Assembly: GCA_003646505.1 (NCBI GenBank)
Contig: QMKT01000100.1
Span: 1-7,329, forward strand
Source: Campylobacterota bacterium
GTDB taxonomy: Bacteria; Campylobacterota; Campylobacteria; Campylobacterales; Sulfurovaceae
Direction: 5' to 3'
Length of the DNA: 7,329 nt
The notes under the pieces are model-generated. The model did no database searches. It saw nothing but the letters and a program-made list of their open reading frames with translations, and was not told the origin of the DNA. The number at the start of each line of letters is the position of its first letter. The first letter of the stretch is position 1. Below are positions 5,762 to 7,329 of this stretch, in pieces. The translations under genes and the position numbers were made by a program.

Positions 5762-5781
5762 GTTCTAATTTAATAATATGA
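5740..5781 (+). CDS. 13-codon leader ORF overlapping the rsmE start by ATGA
   Basis: ATG at 5740 opens MSYRYHLSSNLII and ends at TGA 5779-5781, sharing ATGA with the rsmE ATG at 5778. It has a strong ribosome binding site at 5727-5733, while rsmE has none of its own, so translational coupling is likely. The peptide has two Tyr and one His near its start but no run of a single amino acid as in classical attenuators, and no terminator hairpin is seen. Copy 1 of the direct repeat encodes a related start, MSYHYH. Expression of a stable peptide is not claimed; alternatively the ATG is fortuitous and rsmE is translated from a weak site. Confidence 0.4.
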   Translation: MSYRYHLSSNLII

Positions 5782-6527
5782 ACTGTATTTTATTACCAAA
5801 AAATGCCAAAAGCATTAGTGATCCACAGCAAGTTACGCATATTAAAGAGATACTAAAATCTAAAGTAGGAGATAGTTTAACTATTTCTGAGATTGGTGGT
5901 AACATAGGCAAGGCTACTATTGCCGGGATCAATGACAATGAAGTACTTCTTACTGATGTTATATTGGATAAAAAACCACCAGCTAAACTTGATTTAACGG
6001 TTGTTCTTGCCTTGCCACGTCCAAAAGTGCTACGTAGATTGATTATGGATATGACATCTCTTGGTGTTAATAAACTTATTATTGTAAATAGTTACCGTAG
6101 TCAAAAAAGTTATTGGCAAAGCCCACTACTAAACCGTATAGATGAGTTTGTTTTTGAAGGGTTACAACAAGCCATAGATACAGTGCCACCAGTTATTGAG
6201 TTTAAAAAACGTTTTAAGCCATTTGTTGAAGATGAATTTCCTGCTTTGTTACTAGATAAAAAGGGACATCAAGAACAAGATAATGCAGTGATTGCTCATC
6301 CTTATGCTTCACAATCTTGGAAATCATATCTTGATGTTGCAAAGTGCAAGACTAGCAATAAAAATAATATGCCAAAAGTACTATGTATTGGAGCAGAAGG
6401 CGGCTGGATAGACTATGAAGTTGACTTACTCTGCCAACATGGCTGTAAAGCCGTTAGTTTAGGACAAAGGATCCTACGAACAGAAACTGTGGTAAATGTG
6501 TTACTTGGTCATTGGTTAAAGGAATGA
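5778..6527 (+). CDS. rsmE: 16S rRNA (uracil1498-N3)-methyltransferase, RsmE family
   Basis: RsmE uses S-adenosylmethionine to methylate N3 of U1498 in helix 44 of 16S rRNA. The 249-residue protein has an N-terminal PUA-like domain (1-70; HIKEILKSKVGDSLTI at 21-36) and a SPOUT (trefoil-knot) domain. Key blocks are LALPRPKVLRRLIMD (77-91), NSYRSQKSYWQSPLL (104-118), RFKPFVEDEFPAL (145-157), the knot motif CIGAEGGW (203-210) and LGQRILRTET (228-237), which bind the cofactor. The LALPRPK and YWQSPLL blocks are typical of a distinct RsmE-like subgroup that I know mainly from gammaproteobacteria, not of the common Campylobacterota form, so transfer or a paralogue is possible. A loop at 189-198 (KCKTSNKNNM) looks like an insertion. 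An in-frame TAA at 5766 fixes the start at or after 5778. Translation is probably coupled to the leader ORF. It converges with the DUF4395 gene. Confidence 0.9.
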   Translation: MNCILLPKNAKSISDPQQVTHIKEILKSKVGDSLTISEIGGNIGKATIAGINDNEVLLTDVILDKKPPAKLDLTVVLALPRPKVLRRLIMDMTSLGVNKLIIVNSYRSQKSYWQSPLLNRIDEFVFEGLQQAIDTVPPVIEFKKRFKPFVEDEFPALLLDKKGHQEQDNAVIAHPYASQSWKSYLDVAKCKTSNKNNMPKVLCIGAEGGWIDYEVDLLCQHGCKAVSLGQRILRTETVVNVLLGHWLKE

Positions 6528-6560
6528 CAATGGAAAGAGACATAGAAAGGACTAGTAACC

Positions 6561-7178
6561 TTACTCAACAATCACAACCCTCTTGACTTCAGCATAACGT
6601 CCATTGATAAGTTGATAATACGTCACAGAAAAAAGAGCTACTGTCAAGGCTAGAATTAACCATCTGCCTTTTACTTTTCTTTTGACAGGCATCTCACACA
6701 CACCTCCTGGGCATCTGTTGAGTTTTATGTTTAGTTTAGCATAGAGTATGCACCCCAAACATATGCCAAAGGCAGACTCTAAAAAGAGCAGTGCCATACA
6801 AGTCAAACAGGTTAGCAACCTAAAAGGGGAAACCACATCAAAAGCGATGAAGTATGTCATCAAGATACCTAAAAATATACCCAATGTCCATGCAAACTGT
6901 TTTGGTTTTGCTTCTACCCATTCTGGTTTCTGGTTGGCTACAAAAAAAGACCCTAAGAGCATATATGGTGCGTATTTGGGGTTTATGACAGTTCGTATGA
7001 AAAACTCAAAAACAAAGGTGAGAGAAAAAAGTTCAACCCATAAAAGAGTTCTTAACGTAAAAACAGAAAAAATACTCAAGATTCCAAACAGAAACATAAT
7101 CCCTGCAGAAGCTCTTGCCTCCCGTTCATTGATGACCTTGAAATCAAATTCGTCGATCTTCTCTCCAAAGTTGAACAT
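6561..7178 (-). CDS. DUF4395 integral membrane protein
   Basis: A 205-residue membrane protein. The N-terminal NEREARASAG block (17-26), the RTVINPKYAP block (about 62-71), KQFAW (93-97) and the LESAFGICLGC block (133-143) are typical of DUF4395. Likely membrane helices are near 24-42, 44-62, 95-115, 117-147 and 170-190. Cysteines are at 124, 127, 140, 143, 156 and 161; C140-x2-C143 at the end of a helix and C156-x4-C161 in the following loop suggest metal or disulfide chemistry. The fifth helix and loop form a C-terminal extension beyond the core. The frame could begin at TTG 7187, but ATG 7178 forms a TAATG junction with the stop of the preceding HMA gene, and neither has a strong ribosome binding site, so coupled translation is favoured. 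Function of the family is not established; the HMA partner suggests metal handling by inference. Confidence 0.8.
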   Translation of the reverse strand: MFNFGEKIDEFDFKVINEREARASAGIMFLFGILSIFSVFTLRTLLWVELFSLTFVFEFFIRTVINPKYAPYMLLGSFFVANQKPEWVEAKPKQFAWTLGIFLGILMTYFIAFDVVSPFRLLTCLTCMALLFLESAFGICLGCILYAKLNIKLNRCPGGVCEMPVKRKVKGRWLILALTVALFSVTYYQLINGRYAEVKRVVIVE

Positions 7179-7329
7179 TAAAGACAAGCGTTAGTACCTA
7201 ATTTATCTAAAGCTTTTTGTACTGTTTTTAAATCTGTTTTACTTTTGTCAAATTGTAGTGCTGCTGTATTATTTTGAGAGGAGGCTTTAAAAGTAACAAC
7301 CCCTTTCATTTTTAAAATGGCTTTTTCAA
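7178..7329 (-). CDS. Heavy-metal-associated (HMA) domain protein, 5' part cut by window edge
   Basis: On the minus strand, 49 codons from 7327 to the TAA at 7180-7178 are visible. The peptide begins EKAILKMKGVVTFKAS, continues TAALQFDKSK and ends KALDKLGTNACL. This is the alpha1 end, beta2, beta3 and alpha2 of a ferredoxin-like HMA fold, as in MerP and CopZ. The metal-binding CxxC loop should lie about 5-10 residues upstream, outside the window. A terminal Cys two residues before the end is unusual. Its stop codon overlaps the DUF4395 start (TAATG), so the two are an operon. Whether it is a periplasmic binding protein, a cytosolic chaperone or the end of a larger protein cannot be seen. Confidence 0.72.
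   Translation of the reverse strand, partial: EKAILKMKGVVTFKASSQNNTAALQFDKSKTDLKTVQKALDKLGTNACL

Noticed and set aside
5528..5777. Remnant of the missing DEAD (first RecA) lobe upstream of the helicase-like gene
   Set aside because: No Walker A, DEAD or SAT motif is seen in any minus-strand frame, and the ATG at 5527 has a proper ribosome binding site.
6530..6586. 18-codon ORF after rsmE with AAAGGA six bases upstream
   Set aside because: It overlaps the 3' end of the opposite-strand DUF4395 gene, has no recognisable peptide and the purine-rich site is the end of rsmE; probably chance.
6748..7194. 148-codon plus-strand ORF
   Set aside because: It is the antisense of the DUF4395 gene, whose membrane helices and family motifs are clear on the minus strand.

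Overview
The window is an AT-rich, gene-dense bacterial chromosome segment. The protein types suggest a member of the Campylobacterota (Sulfurovum/Sulfurimonas-like): an ArsI/CadI metalloenzyme, a hybrid histidine kinase with a minimal sensor, ThiD, a stand-alone DEAD-type helicase C domain, and an HMA/DUF4395 pair. This placement is an inference from protein character and base composition, not from a phylogenetic marker. No rRNA, tRNA, CRISPR array, insertion sequence or phage gene is visible.

Layout. (1) 1-465 (+): 3' part of a SMUG2-like (DUF4918) uracil-DNA glycosylase. (2) 462-2215 (+): an arsenic/heavy-metal module. It starts with a perfect 12-bp inverted repeat that contains the -35 box of a good sigma70 promoter, followed by an ArsI/CadI-type dioxygenase with a Cys-rich tail and a 10-helix BASS/ACR3-like membrane transporter. 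(3) 2240-3123 (-): thiD (HMP/HMP-P kinase), preceded by a 27-codon ORF that ends in an ATGA overlap with the thiD start. (4) 3303-4772 (+): hybrid histidine kinase with a short two-helix membrane hairpin, HisKA, HATPase and a receiver. (5) 4868-5527 (-): an isolated, degenerate helicase C domain with a very basic tail. (6) 5528-5777: a divergent intergenic region holding two copies of a 23-bp direct repeat. The second copy begins a 13-codon leader ORF with a strong ribosome binding site, which overlaps the rsmE start by ATGA. (7) 5778-6527 (+): an RsmE-family 16S rRNA m3U methyltransferase. (8) 6561-7329 (-): a heavy-metal-associated (HMA) domain protein, cut by the window edge, followed through a TAATG junction by a DUF4395 membrane protein.

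How the genes fit together. The firmest functional unit is the arsenic/metal module: a likely ArsR-family operator, a C-As lyase-type enzyme and a candidate exporter. The HMA-DUF4395 pair at the right edge is a second metal or thiol related unit. The remaining genes (thiD, hybrid kinase, rsmE) are housekeeping or signalling genes with no obvious link to each other. The most unusual items are the helicase C domain lacking its catalytic half and motif VI arginines, the leader ORF/direct repeat arrangement before rsmE, and the short coupled ORF before thiD. I found no single large undescribed system. Novelty of these smaller items cannot be judged without database searches.
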